Source: Clusia tigrina
Taxonomy: Eukaryota; Arthropoda; Insecta; Diptera; Clusiidae
Assembly (NCBI GenBank): GCA_920105625.2
Contig: OV050032.1
Span: 133,901,897-133,965,896 of the forward strand
Direction: 5' to 3'
DNA: 64,000 nucleotides
Within the stretch, counting starts at the first letter, position 1. Each line of letters begins with the position of its first letter. The notes beneath the pieces are model-generated. The model did no database searches and was not told where the DNA came from. It was given only the letters and a program-made list of their open reading frames with translations. Below, in pieces: positions 45,860-57,443 of the stretch. The position numbers and the translations under genes were made by a program.

Positions 45860-46324
45860 CACACTCGTAGCATCCGCTTCTACATTGGAATGTTCAGGAA
45901 TTTGGTAATTCCAAACAAATTTCCCAATTGCCTGTTTAATGTAATGGTGTTTCTAATGCACCATATATATAGGAACACAACTTTACGAGGATCAATCTTT
46001 CTGCTTCCAGCAGATGATTGTGGCACAAATTCAGACTGCGAATACCTTGCTGCAAATTAGTTTAAATTTTAAACCTTTTACATTCATACATATATTTAAA
46101 TATTCCACAATTGTACGCTGCAGCCTCATATGGGATCTGATATGCGCATCACCATATGATTGTATAGTTGCCACAAACTCATCGCATTTAGTATGCTCCT
46201 CTTGGTCTATCTCAGATCCTTCAGAGCTTGAACTGGAACTGGAACTCTGTGAAAGCACCATGTCAAGTAATTCTTTTATTTCCAATTGGTATTTGAGTCG
46301 ATGGAAAGTGCTGTTGTCCTCCAA
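45860..46324 (-). pseudogene. PIF/Harbinger (HARBI1-like) transposase, N-terminal part
   Basis: The start is ATG at 46,324-46,322 (MEDNSTFHRLKYQLEIKELL). A Ser-rich acidic stretch follows, then DAHIRSHMRLQRTIVEYL, the hallmark helix before the DDE core in HARBI1-like proteins. After a frame change near 46,045-46,110 comes SAGSRKIDPRKVVFLYIWCI, then RNTITLNRQLGNLFGITK, which corresponds to the second conserved box. Sequence stops before the first catalytic Asp. The fragment sits between two blocks that are adjacent in the short copy at 32,945-33,250, so it is probably the internal part of the autonomous parent. Confidence 0.7.
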
Positions 46325-46479
46325 TAAAATAGTTGTAACCTAAATAATCACATATATAATATATTATTATCTTGTATTAAGTATTAAGTATTTAAAGGTT
46401 GCTCCGAAATTGCAATTTTCAATTTTTCCTGTTCTTTAAAATTTGTTTACAAATGTGTATGTATAAGCATTTTATTTGT

Positions 46480-46910
46480 CAAAACCAGTGCTGCCAAATG
46501 CTAAAATATTAAGAGGCGGTTAGCGTTTTATTTACACTCGCGTTGAAAGAAACACAGCTATTATTGAACTTGCTTACGGCTCTATTCTGTCAAACTTGAC
46601 TATTTGTAAACGTGACAAATGATGAATGCAAATTTGTAAATAAAAAGTTCTGGTCTATTATTGAACTTGCGCTTACGGCTCTATTCTGTCAAAATTAAAT
46701 ATTTGTAAACGTGACAAATGATGAATGCAAATTTGTAAATAAAAAGTTCTGGCCTATTATTGAACTTGCTTACGGCTCTATTCTGTCAAAATTGACTATT
46801 TGTAAACATGACAAATGATGAATACAAATTTGTAAATAAAAAGTTCAGGCGAAACATTTACAAGGGGAAAGCTCCAAAAGCTGAACCAAAGCGAGGTGAA
46901 TGCTACCAAA
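46480..46910 (+). repeat. 98-bp tandem units and end block of the Harbinger-related repeat
   Basis: It begins with CAAAACCAGTGCTGCCAAAT and CACTCGCGTTGAAAGAAACA. CTTACGGCTCTATTCTGTCA then recurs at 46,573, 46,672 and 46,769 (period 97-99 bp), each unit closing with AAATAAAAAGTTCTGG or a variant. The last unit continues into CATTTACAAGGGGAAAGCTC. The short copy at 33,090-33,250 has one such unit only. Confidence 0.9.
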
Positions 46911-47293
46911 AACAATATACAGAAAGACCTTTCATTGCTCTCTTGAGTGAGAATCAACATATTGAAGTTGATGGCAACCACATTGGAATCCTGATCGGCA
47001 ATTTCACGAAGCAGTCGTGAATATGTACCCATCGGCAGCCACACACATGGCTATTGTTGTTTGCACATTCGTATGAATAATTTAGTGTGTGTGTGTGTGC
47101 TCACAGCAGAACCGACTGATTTGAAATCAAATTTTTATTTACTGTTCTGTGTGGCTGGGGAAAAATATACAAGAATGAATGGTTTCTTATTCGGAAAGTG
47201 GGGCTTAATACAAAGCATTTGTGGTTTTGCGAATAAGAAAGATTTGCCATGTCATGACGAAGTATAATGCGTGCATATTAGAACACTTGACAA
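46911..47293. other. Non-coding or unassigned stretch
   Basis: Two small overlapping open frames, 46,808-47,020 (plus) and 46,796-47,044 (minus), extend from the repeat into unique sequence. Neither has a domain I recognise. A GT microsatellite lies at 47,084-47,099. Confidence 0.35.
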
Positions 47294-47305
47294 TCTATAT
47301 ATATA

Positions 47306-48312
47306 AAAATGGTGTGAAAAATGTATAGAAATTCATCAATTGAGAACGGCTGGGCCGATTTCTGTAAAATTTTTTGTCAGTTGTTCGTATTTTCGAGGAG
47401 AAGGTTTTCACGGAAGAAAATTTTGGATAATGCCTCCGGAAAAGTCGGAAAATTGGAAAATTCGAAAATTGATTTTTTGTATGAAAATTTGTGTGAAATA
47501 ATTCCTTAATGGCTTTCCAAATGAAAAAAATAGAAAGTTCTTAGTGTAAAACATGGAAAATTGCGGAAAATGCGAAATACGGAACATTGGAAAATCTCTC
47601 CGGAAAAGTCGGAAAATTTGAAAAATCGAAAATTGATTTTTTGTATGAAGTTTTGTGTGAAATTATTCCTTCATGGCTTTCCAAATGAAAAAATAGAAAG
47701 TTCTTAGTGTAAAGCACGGAAAATTGAGAAAAATGCGCAATGCGGAAAATTGGAAAATCGAAAATTGAATTTTTGTATGAAATTTCGTGTGCAATTATTC
47801 ATTAATGCCGGAAAATGGTGTGAAAAATGTATAGAAATTCATAAATTGAGAACGGCTGGGCCGATTTCTGTAAAATTTTTTGTCAGTTGTTCGTATTTTC
47901 GAGGAGAAGGTTTTCACGGAAGAAAATTTTGGAAAATGCCTCCGGAAAAGTCGGAAAATTGGAAAATTCGAAAATTGATTTTTTGTATGAAATGTTGTGT
48001 GAAATAATTCCTTAATGGCTTTCCAGATGAAAAAATAGAAAGTTCTTAGTGTAAAACATGGAAAATTGCGGAAAATGCGAAATACGGAAAATTGGAAAAT
48101 CTCTCCGGAAAAGTCGGAAAATTAGAAAAATCGAAAATTGATTTTTTGTATGAAGTTTTGTGTGAAATTATTCCTTCATGGCTTTCCAAATGAAAAAAAA
48201 AAGTTCTTAGTGTAAAGCACGAAAAATTGAGAAAAATGCGCAATGCGGAAAATTGGAAAATCCAAAATTGAATTTTTGTATGAAATTTCGTGTGCAATTA
48301 TTCATTAATGCC
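47306..48312 (+). repeat. 505-bp tandem duplication in the Helitron leader
   Basis: AAAATGGTGTGAAAAATGTA begins both copies (47,306 and 47,812). They share AACGGCTGGGCCGATTTCTG and many GGAAAATTGGAAAAT-type blocks. Each copy is itself built of about three diverged subunits of roughly 165 bp that end near GGCTTTCCAAATG. Copy similarity is high, so the duplication is recent relative to the subunits. Confidence 0.92.
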
Positions 48313-48591
48313 TTTCCAAATGCAAAAATTGAAAGTTCTCAGTGTAACGAAACGGCCTAAAAAACAACCGGTGTAATACACCTCATTGACTTCAATGCCA
48401 AAATCAGATAAATGCCGTTATACGTTGACTTAGACTTTGCGCAATTTGACAGGTGCCATTTTGGCATTGTTATTTTCTACAGTAAATGTGTTATTTTACT
48501 TGCCGCAATTTATTCGAGTTTTGTGTATTATTAAAGTGATTCCGGATTGTCGTAAATCACACATTATATCCATATACGGTAAAAGCATTAC

Positions 48592-49168
48592 TGTTCAGTC
48601 ATACTGAACAGATCAACAATTGCACTTTATGTTTATTTTTTATCAGTACAGCGAAAATGCACCATTGACAAAAACCAGCACACGCAAAACCAAAATTTCA
48701 TACTATCAAGGCCAAGACTTGCTTGTTGAACTCATTTCCCTTCAAAGTAGCTGCCCAGTGCATTGACTTAGGCGATCATATTTCACTTGGTTGCAATGTG
48801 CGCTAAATTATGTATGGGAATGATATAATGATGTTGGCTCGTGTTTGATTATTGACAACGGTGCAGTTTTGTCCGTCACTTTATTGTTAATTATATTTTA
48901 ACCAATCTGCATAAAATTGATATAAATAATTGTACAATTCCAATAAAGAATCAGAAGCACCTTAACTGCCTAAGTGTTCTCAATTAAAGTTATATGGTTT
49001 CAAGTGACCTATAACATTTCAACAAGTTCTTGGTTTATGTACCAAGGAACTATCTTCAACATTTGAGCTTAACTGCCTAAGTGTTCTCTATTACAGTTAT
49101 ACGGTTTCAAGTGACCTATAACATTTCAACAAGTTCTTGGTTTATGTACGAAGGAGCTGACTTCAACA
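48592..49168 (+). repeat. BEL 5' LTR, 577 bp
   Basis: Runs TGTTCAGTC...CTTCAACA. It starts with a perfect 8-bp dyad (TGTTCAGT and ACTGAACA around CAT). An internal repeat of about 100 bp (AACTGCCTAAGTGTTCTC to CCAAGGAACT) is present twice near the 3' end. AATAAAG at 48,943 may serve as the poly(A) signal. Confidence 0.95.
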
Positions 49169-49170
49169 TT

Positions 49171-49188
49171 TGGTGATCCCGACAATTC
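49171..49188 (+). promoter_or_regulatory. BEL primer-binding site
   Basis: TGGTGATCCCGACAATTC starts two bases after the 5' LTR, where minus-strand priming occurs. It begins with TGG (complement of CCA). The tRNA identity is not clear to me; the first 13 bases resemble the tRNA-Trp site of the CsRn1-like element with one change. Confidence 0.75.
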
Positions 49189-49216
49189 AATTGAACAACG
49201 TCAATCATCTGACATC

Positions 49217-50078
49217 ATGGCTACCTTCGGCGAGCTAGTGGCACTTCAGAAAGAAACTGGGGAGGAAATGCAAGGAATCATTAAGAATTTCAGAAAGGAC
49301 CCAGCTGACAGGAAGGCAACCGCTACATATTTCAAGGATCGTTTGTGGCGCCTGAACACTGCATGGGATAACTTTGAAGGAAGAGATAGCAAGCTGAGGA
49401 CATTAACTGATCAGCCTTTGAATCATGAATACTTCGCATCGGCCTATTACGAACAAATCAACAAAATAGTCACTGCCCATGTGCAGCTCTTCAATGACGA
49501 AATACAAAACTCGAAGCACTGACTACAACACCATAAGTAGGTCATGCTAAGACACCAGCGGACGCAGCACAGCAACCTGGGATCAGCAACACTAAACAAC
49601 ACGAAGCACTTGGATCAGGACCAGTCAAATACCAATCAAGAAAGTCTTCAGGCGGTTCATCCAAGACAGAAGGCACCATTGCAAGCACTTTGCGTAAACA
49701 GCACGCATTAATGATGTCACTACAACGACTTCTTTCTGGGATCTCAACAATCGCTGAGGACCAATCACGCCAATTCTTTGAAGAAAACATTGCGCGACTT
49801 AAAAGATTGTGGAACGAAATTGAAACCACAAACTTCAAAGTATAGGAAGAGTCCCCAGCACCGGAAGAGGAGGGCTACGATTTCAATGCCTATCACGAGA
49901 TGGAACACCAGGTGCATTGCCGGCTAATAGAGCTTTCCACAAAATCAGGAAAAAGGAAACTTCCAGAAGTAGTTGAGCAACAAGCTTTCCGGTTACCACA
50001 AGTCACCATACCCAAATTTGATGGTGATTACTTAAAATGGAACCAATTCTACGACATATTTACAGAAATGGTTCATAA
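49217..50078 (+). pseudogene. BEL gag, broken
   Basis: ATG at 49,217 (MATFGELVALQKETGEEMQG) gives the alpha-helical N-terminus typical of BEL Gag, to TGA at 49,520-49,522. Coding continues in another frame with LMMSLQRLLSGISTIAEDQS, a TAG at 49,843-49,845, then VEQQAFRLPQVTIPKFDGDY and WNQFYDIFTEMVHK. A deletion at about 50,070 removes a short segment and shifts the frame into the long open frame beginning at 50,079. Three breaks are therefore present. Confidence 0.88.
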
Positions 50079-53000
50079 ATGTGGTACCTGAAGGCCAATT
50101 TGGCGGGAGAAGCTGAGCGGGTAATCAAGCATCTCACATTGACTCAATACAACTACGAAACAGCATGGAAATTGCTCCAGGAGAGGTACAACAACAAGAG
50201 AGTGTTAACTTCCACCTTGATTCAGCGAATACTAGGACCTCCAAGTCTCTCATCTGACACAGCATCGTCGACAACTATAAAAAATCTCCACGATGTTGTA
50301 CGCGAAAGTCTGCTGGCGCTCGAAAACCTAGGCGTATCTACGTTATCTTGGGATCCATTGCTGCTACATCTTCTCATCAAAAAACTAGATCGCCAAAGCC
50401 ATATATTATATGAGCAATCATTGGAAAGTCCTAAGCAGCTACAAACTATTGATGACTTCCTGCACTTCCTCGAGAACCGGTTTCAATCTTTAGAGGCTCT
50501 CGGGGGGAAGGAAAGACAAAATGCATCAAGAGCTATAGCATCGGTAGCAACAGCTTCCACTTGCAGCTATTGCTCTGGCAAGGACCACCCCCTGTACTAT
50601 TGCACGGGATTCCTGCAATTATCTGCGGTAAATCGATTGAATTGGGCTAAAAAAAGGCTCTGTTTCAATTGTCTTAAAAATGATCACACTTTACGAGACT
50701 GCAAATCTCGAAGCTGCACCAAGTGTAACAAAAAGCACAATTCATTGTTACACTTGGAATCGAAGGATCCAGCGCCAACAAATAGCCAACAAATAGCAAG
50801 ATCAAATCAACAATCCAGTACAGAAACTAAGTTGACAGCAACAAATTTTTCGGTAACATTAGCTGCAGCTAACACTTTGCCGGCCTGCCAGGGCCATGTC
50901 TTATTAGCAACAGCTAAAGTCAAAATCACAGCAAATAACGGACAATCTGGTATTTTCAGGGCAATCTTGGATTCCGGGTCTCAGATCAACCTAGTAACTG
51001 AGGACATTAAGAAATTGACTATTGCTCCGACCAAGGCTGCGTTAAGCATTGAAGGCATTGGTCAAAGAGTGAAGACTGCAACTCAACGGGTCAACGTGAA
51101 ACTGCAATCAAGAACAGGCCATTTTGAAACCAGACTAGAGGCTTTTGTACTACAAACAATCATTCCAGCTCAACCAGCTCAGCAAATAGACGTCTCATCA
51201 TGGTCGATTCCTGCAAACATACAATTAGCTGACCCAGAATTTAACCAACCAGGAAAAATCGATGTTCTCTTGGGTGCTGAGTTCTACTTCAGCTTAATGG
51301 CAACGGGCCAAATCCAACTATCCACTGATCTACCAGTGCTACAAAATACATCACTGGGCTGGATCGAAGGTGGAAAGAGCAAGGGTGAGTCGACAAGCAC
51401 GGCAACTTGCGCGGTTTACAGTGAGGACGAAGTATCAACCAACGAATTGATAATGCAATTTTGGAAGCTTGATGACGCCAGGGAAACTGATGATAATCTG
51501 ACAATCGCAGAAAGGCAATGCGAAACTCATTTCATTCAAACCGTACGTAAAAACACAGAAGGCCGATACATAGTAAGGCTACCATTTTCCGAAGATCCAA
51601 GCACCTTGGGAGAGTCAAAAAATCTTGAATATAAAAGATTCCTGGCAATAGAACGGTGTATGGAAAGGAACCCTCCATTAAAGGAACAATACGCCGAATT
51701 CATGAGGCAATATGAAAAGTTAGGACACATGAGCGAAATCAACCCCGAAAACATTTTACACCCGCATTATTTCATTCCTCATCACAGCGTGCTTAAACCA
51801 GAAAGCACTACGACAAAGCTGAGGGTTGTGTTTGATGCATCAGCCAAAACGGCATCTGGACTAGCCCTAAATGACATAATGTACACTGGCCCAACGGTTC
51901 AAAGTGATTTATTCTCAATACTGTTGCGCTTCCGACTCCCAAAATTTGTCTTCACAACAGACATCGAAAAGATGTACCGACAAATCCTAGTCGACCCAGC
52001 CGATAGAATGCTACAGTTGATTATGTGGAGAGAAAATGAGAACAAGCCCATAAGGTACTATCAGAATAATACAATAACTTATGGAACATCGGCAGCACCA
52101 TATTTGACCACAAAGTGCCTACAACAGTTAGCAGAGAAGAACATCGGAAGGTTCCCACTAGGCGCACAAATATTATGCGACGATTTCTATGTCGATGATG
52201 GGGTGAGTGGCTCAGACAGCCTATCCACGGCTATCAAAATGCAGAAACAATTGACAACACTACTCCACGGTTCAGGATTCAAACTACGGAAATGGGTTGC
52301 CAATCATCCTCAGCTGCTAGATAGTATATCTCCAGAGGATCAGGAAGTTAATCTGGACTTTGAAAACTCGACCAAAACATTAGGACTAACCTGGATGCCA
52401 AAATCTGATCTATTCTGTATAAAGGCGGAGTTACCTGATAATACAACAAGAACAAAACGCACTATTATAGCAGACATAGCAAGAATATTTGATCCATTAG
52501 GTCTCGTAGGTCCAGTGGTCATCACGGCAAAAATATTTATCCAACAACTATGGCAACTGCAGATATCTTGGGATGAACATCTACCAGCAGAAATGCAGAC
52601 AAAATGGACAACTTTCCGCAGAAACTTAAAGGAATTAAACGACACACGTATCTCCAGGCACGTTTTCAACGGTCAGAAACCGATAACGACAGAGATTCAT
52701 ACGTTCGTAGATGCCTCCGAGAAGGCATATGGCGCTGCAGTTTATCCATGATCGAGGCTTCAAGATAACAGAATAATTGTTAGACTTTTGTGTGCCAAAT
52801 CACGTGTCGCACCTCTCAAGGAACAAACGCTGCCGCGCTTAGAATTATGTGCAGCAGTGTTAGGAGTCGAGCTAGAATCAAGAGTAAAACGGGATTTACA
52901 CTTAGCCAACAACACTTCTCATTTCTGGTCAGACTCGGAAATTGTATTATCTTGGATAAATTCGTCATCATCATCCTTGCGAACATTTGTAGCTAACAGA

Positions 53001-54746
53001 GTAAACACAATCCAGAAACTCTCTAGCGCTCACCAGTGGCGCCATGTATCCTCCAAGGACAATCCTGCAGACGTCATCACTCGAGGGCTTCAGCCAAATA
53101 AACTCATGACATAAATATACGGTTCTATGGGCCCATCTTTCTACATGGAATGGAATCACACTGGCCGAAACCATTTTTAAGGGAACACCACATTCCAACG
53201 GACTTAGAACAAAAACACAAGGCTCCGTTTGTGGCAACCACAACCACCTGCACATGACTAGAAGATATCATTTACAACGTGAAGCATGATAACTCATTTA
53301 AAGTTCTACAAATAACCATTGGATATGTTCTAAGATTCATTAAAAATCTAAAACTGTCGCGAGATAAACGTTCATCACAGAAATCGTTAACTTCTGAGGA
53401 GTTGGACGCATCATTAACGATCATAGTAAGTACCATACAAGCCTCTGAGTTCGAGCATGAAATCAGACAATTAAGAAAACACAATGGAATCGACAGAGCC
53501 AGCCCACTCAGTAGCTTATCCCCTTTCATAGACGACAACGGCGTTCTACGAGTTGGTGGACGATTAGCTGCATCAACTTTATCATGATGCTAAACACCCA
53601 ATGCTGCTTCCATACAATGACCCAATTTCAAAAATTATATTTGCCATGATACATGAGAGTAATTTGCATTGTGATCCACAGACCCTGTTAGAAGTATCTA
53701 GGCAGCGATTTTGGGTCATAAAAGGAAAGACAATGGCACGAAAAAGTGTGCAAAAATCTATTCGCTGCACCAGAGCCAGGCCGAAGCTATACAAGCAAGT
53801 GATGGGAAACCTGCCTTCAACCAGAGTCACTCAAGCACGACCATTCGTCAACGCCGGTGTCGATTATTGTGGACCCTTCTGGGTATACTACAAGATACGT
53901 GGAAAAAAACCACATAAGGTTTACATCGCCGACTTCTGCTTTGTCGGCACAAAGGCAGTTCATTTAGAGGTAGTCAACAATTTAACTACCGAAGCCTTCA
54001 TTGGATCACTAAAACGTTTTACGTCTCGTCGCGGTCGATGTGATACCATATACTCGGACAATGCAACCAATTTTGTCGGAGCTAAAAATAAACTAGAATA
54101 GCTAAACGACTCCATTTTTGCCAACGACTCTCGGGAGAAAATCATTAAAACTTGCAGTGATCGTGGAATAAATTTTAAATTCATACCCCCAAGAGCTCCA
54201 CACTTTGGGGGCTTATGGGAGGCTGCGGTCAAATCAGCGAAACATCTATTGCTTCGGAGCGTTTCAACAGCCTCGCTCACGTATGAAGAGTTTGAAACCG
54301 TTGTCATCGAAATAGAAGCAATCCTTAACTCTCGACCGTTAACTCCAATATCAACAGATCCACACGATTTAACAGCATTAACACCAGGAAATTTTCTTAT
54401 TGGAGAACCATTGACTGCACAAATAGACAGAAACACGCCAAGTTTCAAGATTTCCATGCCAACAAGATGGAAATTGGTGACACAACTCAAGCATGAATTC
54501 TGGGATCGTTGGTCCCGTGAATACCTCAATCAACTACAGCAAAAACATAAGTGGAAGGACCAATCACAAAATAGCCGGAAAGGACAAATGGTTATTATCA
54601 AGGAAGATAATGTGCCCACCTTACAATGGCCACTTGGAAGAATACAACGAGTCTACAAGGGAAACGACGGAATGGTGCGAGTGGAAGACGTAAAAACATC
54701 AACAGGTGTGTGGAAACGTCCGATTCACAGACTTGCTCCACTGTTT
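50079..54746 (+). pseudogene. BEL pol: nucleocapsid, protease, RT, RNase H, integrase
   Basis: An 890-codon open frame (50,079-52,751) contains the rest of Gag (MWYLKANLAGEAERVIKHL), zinc knuckles CSYCSGKDHPLYYC and CFNCLKNDHTLRDC, and protease ILDSGSQINLV (about 50,968-51,000). RT follows, with VFDASAKTASGLALND and FTTDIEKMYRQI (first Asp) and an intact FYVDDGVSG (52,186-52,212). After TGA at 52,749-52,751, RNase H continues in the same frame (HFWSDSEIVLSWI; DNPADVITRG). Frame changes near 53,110-53,280 and 53,585 precede integrase: FWVIKGKTMARK, CIRC-type zinc remains, GVDYCGPFW, YSDNATNFVGA and LWEAAVKSAK for D, D and E. TAG at 54,099-54,101 falls inside it. Catalytic residues survive, but the chain does not. 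Confidence 0.95.
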
Positions 54747-56626
54747 AGTGAGAAAGTTTCTGAATGCCCAGATATAAATCGAGATTCATCACAAGATGCG
54801 CAGCCTGAGCAACAACAGTTATCATTAACTTCTGAGGATAATTTAAATGACATACCCAGAAAGCGACGGAAACCAACTAACAATACCATTCTCGTAACAT
54901 TCCTTCTATCCCTACTGTTACTTCCTGCAGTACTGGGCAATACTATGAAGGTTCAAAATTTTGGTACTAATCCTGGAATATACATTGAAGGAATTGGCAT
55001 AACAAGGATTGTAACAGCAGAATGGAAATTGGTGGTCTACTACGATTTGAATCCATTCTGGGAAGAAATGAAAATATTCTCGTCTGGGGTAGCGACCCTT
55101 CAACGTCTGTGCTCAAGACTACAACAAGATACTGCCTGCGACGTCCGGATTAAGAATTTTAACGACAGAACAAAGGAGCTTTCTCAGGACAGGGCTGTGC
55201 TCTCGACTAGTCGTCAAAGGACAATAACAAACTCAATATCGTTGGAAATGTCGTTCGTACCTTGTTCGGTGTTCTGGACTCTGACTATGCGGAACAGATG
55301 TCGGAAAAATTCAACAACGTTAAGACAGACGAAGCTCACACTATAAGGCTTCTTAAAAACCAAACCTCTATCATTGATTCCACCATAAATGCCATCAAAC
55401 ACAATGCGCTTACAACAAAATCAAATATCGTAGATCTGCAGCAGAAGATGAACTCTATGATGAAACAAATGGAAATTGAAGGAGAACAAATCAAATTCTC
55501 CCAACTCTTTGCACCACTTTCAAACCAATTAACACCGATGGCAATCAATTTACAGTATGTATAGGCAGAAATAATAAGTGTTCTCACTGACACCCACCAT
55601 GGAAAAATCAGTCCGTTACTTATCACGCCTCAACAACTGAAGAATGAAATCAACATTATTAAGACCCATCTTCCTCCATCACGACTTCTGCCCATAGAAC
55701 AAGATAATTTGGTGAAGTTCTACAAAATCATGAAAGCGGAGGGAGCAATAACCAAGAATGAGGTCATCTTGGAAATTAAGCTGCCATTAATCGATCAACA
55801 ATCCTTTGATCTTTTTAATCTCATCCCAATTCCTATGGTCAAAAACAAAACCATGATCACTATTGCAACCGATGCACAATTCTTAGCAGTAAATGCTCAT
55901 CGAGATGAGTACATTCCACTGAGTGCAACCGATCTGAGAGCATGTTTTAAATCTAAGGAAGACACCTACATCTGCGATAACAAGAAACCCATATTTGGAA
56001 AGGAATCATCCATGCATTCCTGCGAAATTCACATGTTCAACGACAAGAATACTACGCAATGCAGACTGACACAACTTCAAGGAACCCTGGCATGGATACA
56101 AATGCGTCACAGAAATCAATGGATATTTTCAACTACGTCAGACTATGAAATATAAGCAGTCTGTGACACAAATCTGGCGCAATTAATACTATCAGGATCC
56201 GGCATATTAATAATAAAGCCTAACTGTGTAATTAAGGGAAACCTAGTCACCATTCAAGGCTTACATACCTCGTCTAGCACCATACATACATCATACGCCA
56301 GATTCACGGTCATCCAAAACATCAATACATCTGAGGAAATAAAACGGGTTTTCAATACAACATACACCAAATTTGACACCAAATTGGAACAACTCACCAT
56401 ACTCCAAAACCAACTGGCAAGTGAAGAATTCACCAATCTACCAAATTTAATACAGTCCAACAGCCAGCATCATCATGCGGTAAGCTACTCCGCACTCATC
56501 ATTTCCACGTTTCTTCTCATCATACTACTGAAATTAAAATGTAAGCGCAGTGCTCCGACTATCCCCACACCTCAACCACGTCAGCGACAGCAAACAAATG
56601 AATCATCTTTCACTTTTCACATATAA
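54747..56626 (+). pseudogene. env-like domain of the BEL element, broken
   Basis: The integrase frame runs on without a stop into a linker and a hydrophobic segment (NTILVTFLLSLLLLPAVLG, about 54,882-54,938) that fits a signal or membrane anchor. A region with F-protein-like features follows: a short basic stretch, a heptad-rich segment (55,262-55,564), Cys-containing boxes and a C-terminal membrane helix (ALIISTFLLIILLKL, about 56,494-56,538) with a basic tail. roo-type BEL elements are known to carry env-like sequence. A frame change near 55,210-55,260 and stops at 55,562-55,564 and 56,153-56,155 interrupt it, so no intact product is possible. Confidence 0.75.
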
Positions 56627-56661
56627 TCCAAAATTGAGCAAATACTCAACGCTCGGCAGAA

Positions 56662-57225
56662 TGTTCAGTCACACTGAACATATCAACAATTGCACTTTAT
56701 GTTTATTTTTTATCAGTACAGCGAAAATGCACCATTGACAAAAACCAGCACGCGCAAAACCAAAATTTCATATTATCAACGCCAACACTTGCTTGTGGAA
56801 CTCATTTCCCTTCAAAGTAGCTGCCCAGTGCATTGACTTAGGTGATCATATTTCACTTGGTTGCAATGTGCGCTAAATTATGTATGGGAATGATATAATG
56901 ATGTTGGCTCGTATTTGATTATTGACAACGGTGCAGTTTTGTCCGTCACTTTATTGTTAATTATATTTTAACCAATCTGCATAAAATTTATATAAATAAT
57001 TGTAGAATTCCAATAAAGAATCAGAATCACCTTAACTGCCTAAGTGTTATACGGTTTCAAGTGACCTATAACATTTCAACAAGTTCTTGGTTTATGTACC
57101 AAGGAGCTATCTTCAACATTTGAACTTAACTGCCTAAGTGTTCTCTATTACAGTTATACGGTTTCAAGTGACCTATAACATTTCAACAAGTTCTTGGTTT
57201 ATGTACCAAGGAGCTGACTTCAACA
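56662..57225 (+). repeat. BEL 3' LTR, 564 bp
   Basis: Same ends and internal repeat as the 5' LTR. It lacks 13 bp in the first internal repeat, after CTAAGTGTT (about 57,048). The polypurine tract upstream is weak (GGCAGAA). Confidence 0.95.
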
Positions 57226-57443
57226 ATTACTATCAATTGAAATTCAGTGCAATATTTATCAAAACATTAATTCTTAAAGAAAATAATTTTGTGTGAAAAA
57301 AGTGAGTTTATCTAATTGAATTGCGAGCATTCATACAGAACCGTTTATTCCGTAAGTTTGTATCTTTAAATATAATTTTCGTTTGAATTGGATTAGTCAA
57401 AAACGACTTTATTGTTTTTTAAGGAGAGTTATTTGCTTGACTA

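Larger units (their letters stand above)
48592..57225 (+). mobile_element. BEL/Pao (roo-like) LTR retrotransposon, 8634 bp
   Basis: Two LTRs in direct orientation and a 5-bp target duplication (ATTAC at 48,587-48,591 and 57,226-57,230) define the element exactly. Gag, protease, RT, RNase H, integrase and an env-like domain are present in BEL order. The host of the insertion is the Helitron leader. Counting by eye, the LTRs differ at 16 of 564 aligned positions (2.8%) plus one 13-bp gap. Confidence 0.97.

Noticed and set aside
47750..48297. Open frames in the Helitron leader
   Set aside because: They follow the 505-bp duplication and lack any domain; the same sequence is non-coding leader in this kind of element.
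50065..50080. Programmed frameshift between BEL gag and pol
   Set aside because: A short conserved segment is missing at the join, so this is a deletion rather than a recoding site.
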